From FEN-1219 sp036563665 (GTDB taxonomy: Bacteria; Pseudomonadota; Gammaproteobacteria; Steroidobacterales; Rariloculaceae): 64,000 nucleotides of DNA. The position numbers were made by a program, and so were the translations under genes. The stretch lies in contig DATCLY010000069.1 in NCBI GenBank assembly GCA_036563665.1, positions 1 to 64,000 on the forward strand, given 5' to 3'. Shown here piece after piece: positions 24,975 to 34,342 of this stretch. Position 1 is the stretch's first letter; each line of letters opens with the position of its first letter. The notes under the pieces were generated by a model that saw nothing but the letters and a program-made list of their open reading frames with translations, had not been told where the DNA came from and made no database searches.

Positions 24975-25876
24975 TACGTCGATTCGCTGTCGCTCGGGGC
25001 GCGCAGGTGTCGATCGAGGAACTCCGCCACGAGCCGCAGCCGCTCCGCGTCGAAGAACACCTCGCCGCCGTGACGCGCGCCCGGCAGCACCACGAGCCGG
25101 GCGTCGGCGCCCGCAGCCCGGTACGCCGCCTCGAGCTCGTACGACTGCGCGATCGGCATCTGGGGATCCTCGTCGCCGTGCAGCAACAGCAGCGGCGGGG
25201 CCGCCGCGGTCACGTGGAACACCGGGCTCGCGAGCCGGGCGAGCTCGGGCAGCGCATCCGGCAGCCCGCCGAGCAGGCGCTCGAGCGCCGGCACGCGCAC
25301 GCTCACCCCGAACGGTGTCGACTGCTCGAGGATGGACGTCAAGTTCGACGCGCCGAAGAAGGAGACCACGGCCTGCACGGCGGACGACTCCGCCGCGTGC
25401 TCGCCGGGCTCGCCCTCGAGCTCCGGCCTGCCTTGGGCCACGCCGGCGAGCGCGGCGAGGTGGCCGCCCGAGGACGCGCCCAGCACGCCGATGCGCGCCG
25501 CGTCGTAGCCGTAGTCGCTCGCGCGGGCGCGCAGGAAGCGGATCGCGGCCTGGATGTCGTGCAGCTGCCCGGGGAAGCGGGCCGCGCTCGCCGGGCGGAA
25601 GTCGATGCTCGCGAGCGCGTAGCCCCGCTCCACGAGGCCGAGCACCGGCACGTCGCGCTTCGACCCGAACTCCCAGGCCCCGCCGTGCACCCACACGAGC
25701 AGCGGCGCACCCTGCGCCGTCGGCAGCCAGAGGTCGAGCCGCAGCGGCTCCTGGTCCACCCGCGTGTACTCGAGGTCGCTCACGGCGGGTGGCGGCTGCG
25801 CGAGGGCGGGCACGTCGGCGGAAGACAGCAGCGCCGCGGCCAGGGCGATCGCCGGGAAGTGCTCGGTGCGCCGCAT
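24974..25876 (-). CDS. Exported alpha/beta hydrolase (BD-FAE/carboxylesterase-like)
   Basis: A 300-residue secreted hydrolase. The signal peptide (MRRTEHFPAIALAAALLSSA) ends near ALA-Q. The oxyanion motif HGGAW (about 62-66), the nucleophile elbow GASSGGH, the acid in LLHGDEDPQMP and a C-terminal His in LPGARHGGEVFF complete the Ser-Asp-His triad, typical of the HSL/BD-FAE feruloyl-esterase-like clade. It probably cleaves small ester substrates in the periplasm. ATG 25876 gives the full signal. It is downstream of dusB with a 62-nt gap, and its stop sits inside the REP pair. Substrate not assignable. Confidence 0.87.
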   Translation of the reverse strand: MRRTEHFPAIALAAALLSSADVPALAQPPPAVSDLEYTRVDQEPLRLDLWLPTAQGAPLLVWVHGGAWEFGSKRDVPVLGLVERGYALASIDFRPASAARFPGQLHDIQAAIRFLRARASDYGYDAARIGVLGASSGGHLAALAGVAQGRPELEGEPGEHAAESSAVQAVVSFFGASNLTSILEQSTPFGVSVRVPALERLLGGLPDALPELARLASPVFHVTAAAPPLLLLHGDEDPQMPIAQSYELEAAYRAAGADARLVVLPGARHGGEVFFDAERLRLVAEFLDRHLRAPSDSEST

Positions 25877-25938
25877 TTGGAGTTCTCCGTTCGACTGCGG
25901 GCGATGGCCCATTCTAGCCTGCCCGGCGACCGGGAGAA

Positions 25939-26925
25939 TCAGGCGGCGGCCGCCACGTCCATCGTGAGCCCTTCGAAATAGCGCTCGATCCGCTCGAGCT
26001 GCTCCGCCGCGGACTGTGCCGCGTTCACCGCGGAGCGGAACGCCTCGCAGCCGGGCCGGCCGCGCGCGTACCACCCGAGATGCTTGCGGGCCACGCGCAC
26101 GCCCGCCTCCTCGCCGTAGAGGGCGTAGAGCGCCCGCACGTGCTCGACGAGGATGTCGCGCACCTCGCGCGGCTCGGGCTCGGGCAACTGCGCGCCGGTG
26201 GCGAGGAAGTGGGCGATCTCGCGGAAGATCCACGGCCGGCCTTGCGCCGCGCGGCCGATCATGAGCCCGTCCGCACCCGTGGCCTGGAGCACGGCCCGCG
26301 CCTTCGCGGGGGAGTCCACGTCGCCGTTGGCGATCACCGGGATGCGCACGGCCTGCTTGATGGCCGCGATGGTGTCGTACTCCGCCTCGCCCGTGTAGCC
26401 CATGTCGCGCGTGCGGCCGTGCACGGCCAGCGCCGCCACGCCGCAGCTCTCGGCGATGCGCGCCACGGCCACACCGTTCTTGTGCTCGCGGTGCCAGCCG
26501 GTGCGGATCTTGAGCGTGACTGGAACGGGCACGGCGGCCACCACGGCCTCGAGGATGGCCGCCACCAGCCGCTCGTCGCGGAGGAGCGCCGACCCCGCCC
26601 ACGCGTTGCACACCTTCTTCGCCGGGCAACCCATGTTGATGTCGATGATCTCCGCGCCGCGGTCCACGTTGTAGCGGGCCGCCTCGGCGAGCGCCCTCGG
26701 ATCCGCTCCTGCGATCTGCACGCCGACGGGCGCGGGCTCGCCCGCGTGGTCCATGCGGCGCACGCTCTTCGGCGTCTTCCACAGCCGCGGGTCGGCGGTC
26801 GTCATCTCCGACACGGCGTAGCCCGCGCCCAGGCGCTTGCAGAGCACGCGAAACGCCTTGTCCGTCACGCCCGCCATGGGCGCGAGAACGAGCGGCGGAT
26901 CGATGCGGTGGGGGCCGATGTGCAC
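25939..26925 (-). CDS. dusB: tRNA-dihydrouridine synthase B
   Basis: A 328-residue FMN enzyme that reduces specific uridines in the tRNA D-loop using NADPH. The N-terminus MHIGPHRIDPPLVLAPMAGV and the catalytic-cysteine motif INMGCPAKKV match DusB; KIRTGWHREHKN, AVHGRTRDMGY and ANGDVDSP complete the FMN/RNA-binding core. The GTG start at 26925 aligns with E. coli DusB. In many gammaproteobacteria dusB precedes fis; here fis is absent and dusB instead lies 6 nt after a TIM-barrel isomerase-like gene and ahead of an esterase gene. Confidence 0.93.
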   Translation of the reverse strand: MHIGPHRIDPPLVLAPMAGVTDKAFRVLCKRLGAGYAVSEMTTADPRLWKTPKSVRRMDHAGEPAPVGVQIAGADPRALAEAARYNVDRGAEIIDINMGCPAKKVCNAWAGSALLRDERLVAAILEAVVAAVPVPVTLKIRTGWHREHKNGVAVARIAESCGVAALAVHGRTRDMGYTGEAEYDTIAAIKQAVRIPVIANGDVDSPAKARAVLQATGADGLMIGRAAQGRPWIFREIAHFLATGAQLPEPEPREVRDILVEHVRALYALYGEEAGVRVARKHLGWYARGRPGCEAFRSAVNAAQSAAEQLERIERYFEGLTMDVAAAA

Positions 26926-26931
26926 GCCGCG

Positions 26932-27834
26932 TCAGACGTCCATGATCGCCATCGCCTCCGCGATGCTCTGCAGCGGATCGCGGCCCGGCGCGGGACGCCA
27001 TTCGTGGCTCACGTAGCCGTCGTAGTCGAGGTCGGCGATGACCTCCGCCAGGTAGCGGTAGTTGATCTCCTGCGTGTGGTCGATCTCGTTGCGCGTGGGC
27101 ACGCCGGCCACGTGGAAATGCGCGATCCAGCGGATCGACTCGCGGATGCGGCGCGCGAGGTCGCCGTCCATGATCTGCAGGTGATAGATGTCGCAGACGA
27201 GCTTCACGTTCGGCGAGTCCACGCGCTCGCAGACGCGCACGCCCCAATCCCAGTGGCCGAAGATCTGATCGACCCGGCCGAACCGCGGATCGGTGAGGCG
27301 GTTGTTCATGTTCTCGATGGCGATGGTGACGCCGCGGTCCTCGAGCTGGCCCTTGATGCGGTTCAGGAACGCCACCGCGTGGTCCGCGCCTTCCTCGTAG
27401 GACATGCCGCGGCGCTGGCCGCCGATGGTGATGATGGTGCGCACGCCCGCGTCGGCGCACATGTCGATGTACGGCCGGATCGAGCGTTCGATCTGGTCGT
27501 GCACCTCGGGATGGATGATGCCGTTCTCGAAGTCCACGCCCCCCGTGCCGACGAGCAGCGGCTCGAGGCCGTACTTGCGCAGCGTGGGCCAGTCGGCGGG
27601 ATCGATCAGATCGAAGCCGTACGCGCCGAGGCGCACGGCCTCGCGGCACATGTCGTCGAACGACAGCGTGGTGTTCTCGCCGAAGTTCACGCGCCAGAGC
27701 CCCTGCTTGATGAGGCCGCGGCGCTTGATCGGCGACGGCACCGGCGCCACGTCGGCCGGCTGCTGCGCGAGTCCGGCCGCGCTCGCCGCGAGCCCGGCCG
27801 CCCCCACGACCTTGAGGAGCTCCCTTCTTTTCAT
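26932..27834 (-). CDS. Tat-exported hydroxypyruvate-isomerase-like TIM-barrel protein
   Basis: A 300-residue protein with a twin-arginine-like leader (MKRRELLKVVGAAGLAASAA). The mature part is a xylose-isomerase-like TIM barrel of the hydroxypyruvate isomerase type, with IAIENMNN, LVCDIYHLQIMDGD, IAHFHVAGVPTRNEID and YVSHEWRPA, which contribute the metal-binding Glu, Asp, His and Glu. The reaction for the cytoplasmic relative is hydroxypyruvate to tartronate semialdehyde, but exported members of this fold act on various sugars and the true substrate is unknown. It is the first gene of an operon with dusB and the esterase. Confidence 0.82.
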   Translation of the reverse strand: MKRRELLKVVGAAGLAASAAGLAQQPADVAPVPSPIKRRGLIKQGLWRVNFGENTTLSFDDMCREAVRLGAYGFDLIDPADWPTLRKYGLEPLLVGTGGVDFENGIIHPEVHDQIERSIRPYIDMCADAGVRTIITIGGQRRGMSYEEGADHAVAFLNRIKGQLEDRGVTIAIENMNNRLTDPRFGRVDQIFGHWDWGVRVCERVDSPNVKLVCDIYHLQIMDGDLARRIRESIRWIAHFHVAGVPTRNEIDHTQEINYRYLAEVIADLDYDGYVSHEWRPAPGRDPLQSIAEAMAIMDV

Positions 27835-27968
27835 GCGCGGGATTGTAGCGTCGCCGGGCGGTGGGGCCTACTGGTCGGTGCCGGATGGCCGCTCGCGAAC
27901 GGAGGCATCGGGGCGGGTGCGCCGGCGCTATACTCGTTCCGCTCGCTCGTGGGAGGGGGGTGGAAGAC

Positions 27969-29003
27969 ATGAAGGTACCGGTCGCCGCGGGCGCCGCGGC
28001 GTTCGCGCTGACGCAGGGCGCGCTCGCGCACCACAGCTTCGCGCCGCACTTCGATGCGGAGCGGCCCGTGAGCATCGCGGGCACGGTCATCGAGTACGAG
28101 GCCCGCAATCCCCACTCCTATCTGCACATCGCGGCCGTCGACGAGAACGGCAGGACGCAGGAGTACGTGTGCGAGTCGCACGGGGTGACGCAGCTCACGC
28201 GCAACGGCATCCGTCCCGACATGCTCACCCCCGGCACGCGGCTGCGGGTGCAGGGCTCCCAGTCGCGCCACAGCCCTTACATGTGCTTCTTCGACAGCGT
28301 GGAATTCGAGGACGGCCGGGTGCTCTCCGTGAACGGCCCGCGCGGCGCGGGCGCGCGTCAGGCGCAAGCGTTACCGCCGCGCACGGACATCTTCGGCCGG
28401 TGGCTGCTCGTGCCCGCGAACCGCTCGACGAGCGGGCCGCAGCCGATGATGGAGTTCCTCACGCCGGCCGGCCGGGCCGCGGTGGAAGCCTACGATCCGT
28501 TCCGCGACGACCCCACGTTCCGCTGCGATCCGGTGGCCATCCGGCGCGTGTGGTTCGCCCCGAGCACGCCGCTCGAGATCGTGCGGGACGGCGATCGGGT
28601 GCTGCTCAAGCACGAATGGATGGACGTGGCGCGGGTCGTGCACCTGAACATGACGGAGCATCCGAAGGACGGCCCGCGGACGTCGCTCGGCCACTCGATC
28701 GGGCGCTTCGAGGGCGACGTGCTCGTCATCGACACGGCCAACTACTCGGCCGGGGTGCTGAACCAGTACGTGGAGGTGCCGGGCGAGCCGACCCGCGGCC
28801 TGCTGCATTCCGACGCGCTCACGTCGGTGGAGCGCGTGTGGCTCGACCGCGAGCGGCAGCGGCTCGTGGTCGAGATCGACCTCGAGGACCCGGTGTTCTT
28901 CACGCGCAAGTTCGACACGGCACGCGCGGAGTACGCGCCCACGGAGCTCGAGCTGCAGCCGTTCAACTGCACGCCCGAGAGCCACCTCGGCACGATCGAG
29001 TAG
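27969..29003 (+). CDS. Exported DUF6152 protein with C-terminal extension
   Basis: A 344-residue secreted protein. After a short signal (MKVPVAAGAAAFALTQGALA) comes HHSFAPHFDAERPVSIAGTV, paralogous to the protein at 1-450, and NPHSYLHI. The following about 220 residues (from roughly 125) form an extra domain with GRWLLVPANRS, HEWMDVARVVHLNM and SIGRFEGDVLVIDTANY, a pattern seen in longer uncharacterised DUF6152-associated proteins. GGAGGGGGG precedes ATG 27969 and fixes the start. It is divergent from the TIM-barrel gene and convergent with glcB. Function unknown. Confidence 0.78.
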   Translation: MKVPVAAGAAAFALTQGALAHHSFAPHFDAERPVSIAGTVIEYEARNPHSYLHIAAVDENGRTQEYVCESHGVTQLTRNGIRPDMLTPGTRLRVQGSQSRHSPYMCFFDSVEFEDGRVLSVNGPRGAGARQAQALPPRTDIFGRWLLVPANRSTSGPQPMMEFLTPAGRAAVEAYDPFRDDPTFRCDPVAIRRVWFAPSTPLEIVRDGDRVLLKHEWMDVARVVHLNMTEHPKDGPRTSLGHSIGRFEGDVLVIDTANYSAGVLNQYVEVPGEPTRGLLHSDALTSVERVWLDRERQRLVVEIDLEDPVFFTRKFDTARAEYAPTELELQPFNCTPESHLGTIE

Positions 29004-29024
29004 CAGCGCCGCCCGAGCAGCCAG

Positions 29025-29272
29025 GGTGGGAGCAGCTTTCCAGCCGCGATCTTCATCTGTGGGAGCGACTTTCCAGTCGCGATTCTTGCGTCACCGCAGG
29101 CGGCGCGGCTTGCGTGTGCCCCTTCCAGGACCGCCGTGAACACATCCCTGTGGGCTCGCGCGCGCGCATCCTGCGCGCAAGCGTCCTGGAAGGAGCACAC
29201 GCAATCCACGCCGCGAAGCGTTTGCGGGGCGTTCCGCCTTCCGAGAATCGCGGCTGGAAAGCCGCTCCCACC
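29025..29272. repeat. REP-flanked long double hairpin, copy B
   Basis: Opposite orientation to copy A, between the convergent DUF6152 gene and glcB. REPs at 29026-29052, 29058-29086 and 29243-29271. The double hairpin is 95 nt: outer arms 29110-29131 and 29183-29204 with one G/T mismatch, conserved strand (complement of CAGGGATGTGTTCACGGCG) at 29132-29151, inner stem in 29154-29182. The conserved strand is identical to copy A. Confidence 0.88.
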
Positions 29273-29279
29273 CCCTCGT

Positions 29280-31457
29280 TCAGCCCTTGCCGTGTTTCGC
29301 TTTGAACTCGCGGCGGCGGCGCGTGAGCGTGTGCTCGGTGTAGCCGTTGGGCGCCTCGCGGCCCTTGAAGATCAGGTCGCGGGCGGCCTGGAACGCCACG
29401 CTCGCGCTCAGGTCCTTCGTCATGCGGCGGTAGTTCGGATCGCGCGCGTTCTGCTCGTCCACCACGGCGGCCATGCGCGCGAGGGTGTCCTCCACCTGCT
29501 GGCGGCTCACGACGCCGTGCTCGAGCCAATTGGCGATGTGCTGCGAGGAGATGCGCAGCGTCGCGCGGTCCTCCATGAGGCCGACGTTGTTGATGTCCGG
29601 CACCTTGGAGCAGCCGACACCCTGCTCCACCCAGCGCACCACGTAGCCCAGGATTCCCTGGCAGTTGTTGTCGAGCTCGCGCTGGATCTCGTGGGTGCCG
29701 AGCGTGCGGCTGCCGAGCAGCGGCGGCGTGAGAATGTCCTTCAAGCTCGCCCGGCCGCGCTTCGCGATCTCCGCCTGCCGCGCCGCCACGTCCACCTCGT
29801 GGTAGTGAATGGCGTGCAAGGTGGCCGCCGTGGGCGACGGCACCCAGGCGCAGGTGGCGCCGGCGTTCGGATGGCCCTGCTTCGTGGCGAGCATCGCCTT
29901 CATCTCGTCCGGCATGGCCCACATGCCCTTGCCGATCTGCCCGTGGCCCGGCAGGCCCGTCTCGAGGCCCACGTCCACGTTCCAGTCCTCGTACGCGAGC
30001 ATCCAGGCCGCGTTCTTGATCTCCGGCTTCGGGATCATGGGGCCCGCCACCATGTGGGTGTGGATCTCGTCGCCGGTGCGGTCCAGGAAGCCGGTGTTGA
30101 TGAAAATGACGCGCTCCTGGGCGGTGCGGATGCACTCCTTCAGGTTCACCGTCGTGCGCCGCTCCTCGTCCATAATGCCGATCTTGAGCGTGTTGGCGGG
30201 CAGGCCGAAGCCGCGCTCCACGCGCGCGAAGAGCTCCACGGACAACGCGACCTCCTCGGGCCCGTGGTGCTTCGGCTTCACCACGTAGACGCTGCCGGCG
30301 CGGCTGTTGCGCACCTTGCCGCCGCCGCCGAGGTCGTGCAGCGCGCCGAGCGTGGCGAGCACGCAGTCGAGGAAGGTCTCGGGGATCGGCGAGCCGTCCG
30401 CGGTCGTGACCGCGTCCGTGTACATGTGGGAGCCCACGTGGCGCACGAGCAGGAGGCTGCGGCCCGGCAGCGTGAAGGGCTTGCCGTCCGGACCCACGTA
30501 CTCGCGGTCCGGATTGAGCCGCCGCTCGATGCGTTTGCCGCCCTTGTCGAACGTCGCCGTGAGCTCGCCCTTCATGATGCCGCACCAGTTGCGGTACACG
30601 ACCGTCTTGTCGGCGGCGTCCACGGCGGCCACGGAGTCCTCGAGATCCATGATCGTGGACACCGCGCTCTCGAGCACGACGTCCTTGACGCCCGCCGGAT
30701 GCTGTCGGCCCACGGGGTGGTCCGGGTCGATCTGCAGCTCGATGTGCAGCCCGTGATGCTTGAACAGCACGCGCTCGAGCCGCGACGTCGTGACGTGACC
30801 GGCGAAGCAGTCGCCGGCCTCGAGGGACACCGAGCGGCCGCCGTCCACCTTGCACGTGAGCCGCCCGCCCTCCACCGCGAAGCCCCGGACGTCGCTCCAG
30901 CGCGCGCCGTCCAACGGCACGGCCGCATCGAGGAACTCGTCGGCGCGCGCGATCACGAGCGCTCCCCGCGCCGGGTTGTAGCCGGTGCCCTTCTCCGTGC
31001 CCACCGATTCGGGCAGCACGTCCGTGCCGTACAGCGCGTCGTACAGGCTCCCCCAGCGGGCGTTCGCGGCGTTCAACGCATACCGGGCGTTGTCCACCGG
31101 CACCACGAGCTGCGGCCCCGCGAGCTCGGCGATCTCGGGGTCCACGTTCGCGGTGGTCACGGCGAACGCCGGCCCCTCCGGCACGAGATAGCCGATGCCG
31201 CGCAGGAACCTCTCGTACTCCGCGATGTCGAGCGCGGCTCCGCGGCGCCCGCCCAGCCACTCGTCGATCTCGGCCTGCAGGCGATCGCGCTTCGCGAGCA
31301 GCTCCTGGTTGCGGGGACCCAGGTCTCGCACGATGGACTCGAGCAGCGACCAGACCGCCTCGGGCCGCACGCCGGTGCCGGGCGCGAGCTCGTCGCGCAC
31401 GAGGTCGTAAAGGCATCGGGCGACTCTGAGGTTGCCCGTGGAAACGTACTCGGACAT
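29280..31457 (-). CDS. glcB: Malate synthase G
   Basis: A 725-residue monomeric malate synthase, full length for the G isoform. It condenses glyoxylate with acetyl-CoA to malate in the cytoplasm. Recognisable segments are MEDSVAAVDAADKT-like MDLEDSVAAVDAADK, INTGFLDRTGDEIHTHM, GHGQIGKGMWAMPDEM and QGHPNAGATCAWVPSPTAAT, which include the Mg-binding Glu/Asp and the catalytic Asp region. GGAG precedes the ATG at 31457. Neither isocitrate lyase nor the glcDEF glycolate oxidase genes are adjacent; the nearest possible glyoxylate source in the window is the exported 2-hydroxyacid oxidase. Confidence 0.96.
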   Translation of the reverse strand: MSEYVSTGNLRVARCLYDLVRDELAPGTGVRPEAVWSLLESIVRDLGPRNQELLAKRDRLQAEIDEWLGGRRGAALDIAEYERFLRGIGYLVPEGPAFAVTTANVDPEIAELAGPQLVVPVDNARYALNAANARWGSLYDALYGTDVLPESVGTEKGTGYNPARGALVIARADEFLDAAVPLDGARWSDVRGFAVEGGRLTCKVDGGRSVSLEAGDCFAGHVTTSRLERVLFKHHGLHIELQIDPDHPVGRQHPAGVKDVVLESAVSTIMDLEDSVAAVDAADKTVVYRNWCGIMKGELTATFDKGGKRIERRLNPDREYVGPDGKPFTLPGRSLLLVRHVGSHMYTDAVTTADGSPIPETFLDCVLATLGALHDLGGGGKVRNSRAGSVYVVKPKHHGPEEVALSVELFARVERGFGLPANTLKIGIMDEERRTTVNLKECIRTAQERVIFINTGFLDRTGDEIHTHMVAGPMIPKPEIKNAAWMLAYEDWNVDVGLETGLPGHGQIGKGMWAMPDEMKAMLATKQGHPNAGATCAWVPSPTAATLHAIHYHEVDVAARQAEIAKRGRASLKDILTPPLLGSRTLGTHEIQRELDNNCQGILGYVVRWVEQGVGCSKVPDINNVGLMEDRATLRISSQHIANWLEHGVVSRQQVEDTLARMAAVVDEQNARDPNYRRMTKDLSASVAFQAARDLIFKGREAPNGYTEHTLTRRRREFKAKHGKG

Positions 31458-31558
31458 CTCGACTCCGTTCTCCTGTTGAGCGCGGCACGCACGGATCCGG
31501 CCGCCGAAGCGAAAACAGTAGCAGATCGGCTGCGCCGCGGGAGCCCTATACTCCGCGC

Positions 31559-32146
31559 ATGCTTTCGGACGCCCTGCTGCTCTTCTTCGTGATCGACCCG
31601 TTCGGGCTGATCCCGCTGTTCGCCACGATCATGCGGCGGGTGCCGCCCGAGCGGCGGACCCGCGTCGTGATGCGGGAGCTCTCCATCGCGCTGCTGGTCC
31701 TGATCGTCTTCCTGTTCGCGGGCCGCTACATCCTGCGGCTGCTGCACATCTCGGAGCCCGCGCTCGCCATCGCCGGGGCGCTGATCCTGTTCCTGATCGC
31801 GCTGCCGATGATCTTCCCCTCCATCCAGCTCAGCATGGAGAGCGAAGGCGATACCGAGCCCTTCATCGTGCCGCTCGCGACGCCGCTCTTCGCCGGGCCC
31901 TCGGCGCTCGCGTTCGTCATGCTCATGAGCAGCGGCGAACGGGCCGAGTGGCCGGTATGGCTCGCCACCGTGGTCCTCGCCTGGGCGGCGGCTTCGGCCG
32001 TGATTCTGCTCGGTAACGTGCTCGCGTCGCTGCTGGGCCGACGGGGCTTGGTGGCCGTGGAGCGCCTCATGGGCATGCTCCTGGTCGCCATCGCCGTGGA
32101 GATGATGCTGAGCGGTATCGGCCGGTTCGTAACCACCGGTTTGTGA
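31559..32146 (+). CDS. MarC family integral membrane protein
   Basis: A 195-residue protein with six hydrophobic segments. The opening LLLFFVIDPFGLIPLFATIM and PLATPLFAGPSALAFVMLMS are hallmarks of the MarC/YhgN family (NAAT family). Despite the name, the proteins are not established multidrug exporters and their transport substrate is unknown. It is divergent from glcB (101 nt apart) and 69 nt upstream of the histidine kinase gene on the same strand, possibly in one transcript. Confidence 0.9.
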   Translation: MLSDALLLFFVIDPFGLIPLFATIMRRVPPERRTRVVMRELSIALLVLIVFLFAGRYILRLLHISEPALAIAGALILFLIALPMIFPSIQLSMESEGDTEPFIVPLATPLFAGPSALAFVMLMSSGERAEWPVWLATVVLAWAAASAVILLGNVLASLLGRRGLVAVERLMGMLLVAIAVEMMLSGIGRFVTTGL

Positions 32147-32215
32147 ACGCGTACACCGCGAAGTCGGCCCGCGCATGAGCTAGGATTGCGCCGGGAAAAT
32201 TTTCCGAGAGCAGCC

Positions 32216-34015
32216 ATGACCCCACCGAAGGCGGCGAGGAAACCGCGGGCGAAGATCGTCACACGCGCGGAGCTCGAGTCGCGGCGGAGCGACGCGTCGT
32301 TCGACCGGCTGTTCGACGGGCTCCCCCACCCCGCCTACATCTGGCAGCGCTGCGGCGACGACTTCGAGCTCATTCGCCTGAGCCGGGCGGCGGTCGAGCT
32401 GCCCTTCAGCGAGGGCGCCCGGCTACTGGGGCGCAAGGCTTCAGACCTGCAGGCGGCGAGCGGCGGCACGCACGACCTCCTGAGCGACCTGCGCACCTGC
32501 CTCGATCAGAACGTGATCGTCCGGCGCGACGTGGACCATCCGTACATCGCGTCGGGGGTCGTGCGGAGGCTCTCGGTGACGATCGTGCCGCTCACGCCCA
32601 CCACGGCCGTCATGCACACCGTGGACATCACGGATCGCGAGCGGGCGGAAGAGGCGCTCCGCGAGAGCGAGCGCACGTACCGGACAATCGTCGATACGGC
32701 GAACGAAGGCATCGTCGCCGTGGACGCCGAAGGGCGCATCACCTACGCCAACCAGCGTGCCGCGGACCTGCTGGGCCGCTCCGTCGCGGAGCTGGTGGGC
32801 TCGACCGGCGACGACCTCCTCGACGACGAGCTGCGCGGGCAGGCGCAGACGATCCGCGCGCGGCTGCGGGCCGGGCACCGCGAGCAGTTCGACTGGAAGC
32901 TGCAGCACAAGGACGGCACCGATCTATGGATCAGCAGCTCCGCCGCGCCCATCTTCGACAAGACGGGCCGCTATGCGGGGTCGATCGTGATGATCTCGGA
33001 CGTCACCTCGAGACACCGCGCGGAGCAGGCCCTGCGCGAATCGGAAGCCAAGGTGCGCGCGCTGGTCGACGCGAACCCCGACATGATCGTGCGCGTGACC
33101 GGCGACGGCGAGTACCTGGACATCCACCTCAACGACGCCTGCGTCGAAGCCTTCCTGCCGGTGCCCTCGCAAGACTTCATCGGCCGTAAGGTCAGCGAGC
33201 TCTTCGAGCCCGAGTTCGCCCGCCAGCACGAGAAGTACCGCCGGGCCGCGCTCGAGACGGGCCAGATGCAGCTCTGGGAGTACACGCGGCACAACCGTCA
33301 CATCGAAGCGCGCTTCGTGAAGAGCGGCGACGACGAGGTGGTGATCACCGTGCGGGACCTGACCGAGCGCGTGCAGCTCGAGCGCGAGGTCATCGCGAGC
33401 GTCGAGCGCGAGCGCGAGCGCGTGGGCCACGACCTGCACGACGGTCTCGCGCAGCTGCTCACCGGCGTGAAGCTGCTCCTCCAGCCGCTCAAGGACCGCC
33501 TGGCCGCGGAGGGCTCGCGGCACGCGGAGACGGTGGAGCGCGCGGCGGAGCTCGTGAGCCAGGCTATCAAAGACACGAGCGATCTGGCCCGCGGGCTCTC
33601 GCCGATGCCGAAAGGCGCGACGTTCGGCGACGCGCTGCGCCAGCTCGCGCAGCAATCGGAGCACCTGCTCGGGGTCACGTGCGCGGTGGACGACGACGGC
33701 GCGCCGAAGCACCTGGACGACGACGCGGCCATGCACGTGTACCGCATCGCGCAGGAGGCCATCACCAACGCGGCCCGGCACGGGCGGGCCACCCGCATCG
33801 AGGTGCGGTGCACGGCGGACAGCGAGCGCTTCTACGTCACCATCACGGACAACGGCATCGGCATGCAGAACGCGCAGGCCCGCGGCGCCGGCATGGGGCT
33901 GCGCATCATGAATTACCGCGCGCGGCGCATCGGCGGCGACCTCACGTTCGCCTGCAACTCCGGCGGCGGCACGGTGGTCTCGCTCGTCTGCCCGCTGTTC
34001 GAGGTCGCCGCCTGA
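32216..34015 (+). CDS. Cytoplasmic multi-PAS sensor histidine kinase (NarL-type)
   Basis: A 599-residue soluble kinase without membrane segments. Three PAS domains lie at about 20-135, 150-270 and 275-395 (for example VDTANEGIVAVDAEGRITYA). They are followed by a HisKA_3 dimerisation domain with the phosphorylated His in ERVGHDLHDGLAQLLTGV and a HATPase_c domain with YRIAQEAITNAARHG, DNGIGM and GAGMGLRIM. This class normally phosphorylates LuxR/NarL-family response regulators; none is encoded here, so it is an orphan kinase in this window. No haem or flavin residues are obvious. ATG 32216 is preferred over a TTG at 32186. Confidence 0.92.
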   Translation: MTPPKAARKPRAKIVTRAELESRRSDASFDRLFDGLPHPAYIWQRCGDDFELIRLSRAAVELPFSEGARLLGRKASDLQAASGGTHDLLSDLRTCLDQNVIVRRDVDHPYIASGVVRRLSVTIVPLTPTTAVMHTVDITDRERAEEALRESERTYRTIVDTANEGIVAVDAEGRITYANQRAADLLGRSVAELVGSTGDDLLDDELRGQAQTIRARLRAGHREQFDWKLQHKDGTDLWISSSAAPIFDKTGRYAGSIVMISDVTSRHRAEQALRESEAKVRALVDANPDMIVRVTGDGEYLDIHLNDACVEAFLPVPSQDFIGRKVSELFEPEFARQHEKYRRAALETGQMQLWEYTRHNRHIEARFVKSGDDEVVITVRDLTERVQLEREVIASVERERERVGHDLHDGLAQLLTGVKLLLQPLKDRLAAEGSRHAETVERAAELVSQAIKDTSDLARGLSPMPKGATFGDALRQLAQQSEHLLGVTCAVDDDGAPKHLDDDAAMHVYRIAQEAITNAARHGRATRIEVRCTADSERFYVTITDNGIGMQNAQARGAGMGLRIMNYRARRIGGDLTFACNSGGGTVVSLVCPLFEVAA

Positions 34016-34047
34016 CGCGAACGATCGCGTCGACGCAACCCTTCACG

Positions 34048-34224
34048 GTGGGAGCGGCTTTCCAGCCGCGATCTTCTCCGCGTAAGAGCGAACAGGCGTA
34101 GCCGGAAGGGCTTCGTCTTGCATGGCCCCTTGCGGGGACGGCGTGAATCCATCCCTGGAGCCTCGCGCGGCGCACGTCCTGTGCGCCGAGCGCCCCGCAA
34201 GGGGCCATGCAAGACGAAGCCCTC
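34048..34224. repeat. REP plus long double hairpin, copy C
   Basis: After a REP (34048-34074) lies the longest hairpin of the family: 31-base perfectly complementary arms at 34107-34137 and 34193-34223, with arm sequence (CATGGCCCCTTGCGGGG core) different from copies A, B, D and E. The inner stem GGCGCAC/GTGCGCC has loop GTCCT, and the conserved strand (complement of CAGGGATGGATTCACGCCG) is at 34139-34157. It lies in the gap between the convergent kinase gene and serS. Confidence 0.87.
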
Positions 34225-34342
34225 GGAGGCCGACCTGCGTCTCGTGGCACAGTTGCGCGGGAGCGAAGACCGCCGCCGAGCGCGTGCGAATGAGCTCAGC
34301 CTCTGCGCTAACGCTGCGGCTCTCCGACGTGTCGCGTTGCGG
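34225..34342. other. Spacer between two hairpin copies
   Basis: About 120 nt between copies C and D, slightly GC-poorer than the flanks. It contains no open frame with a credible start and no recognised site. Confidence 0.3.
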
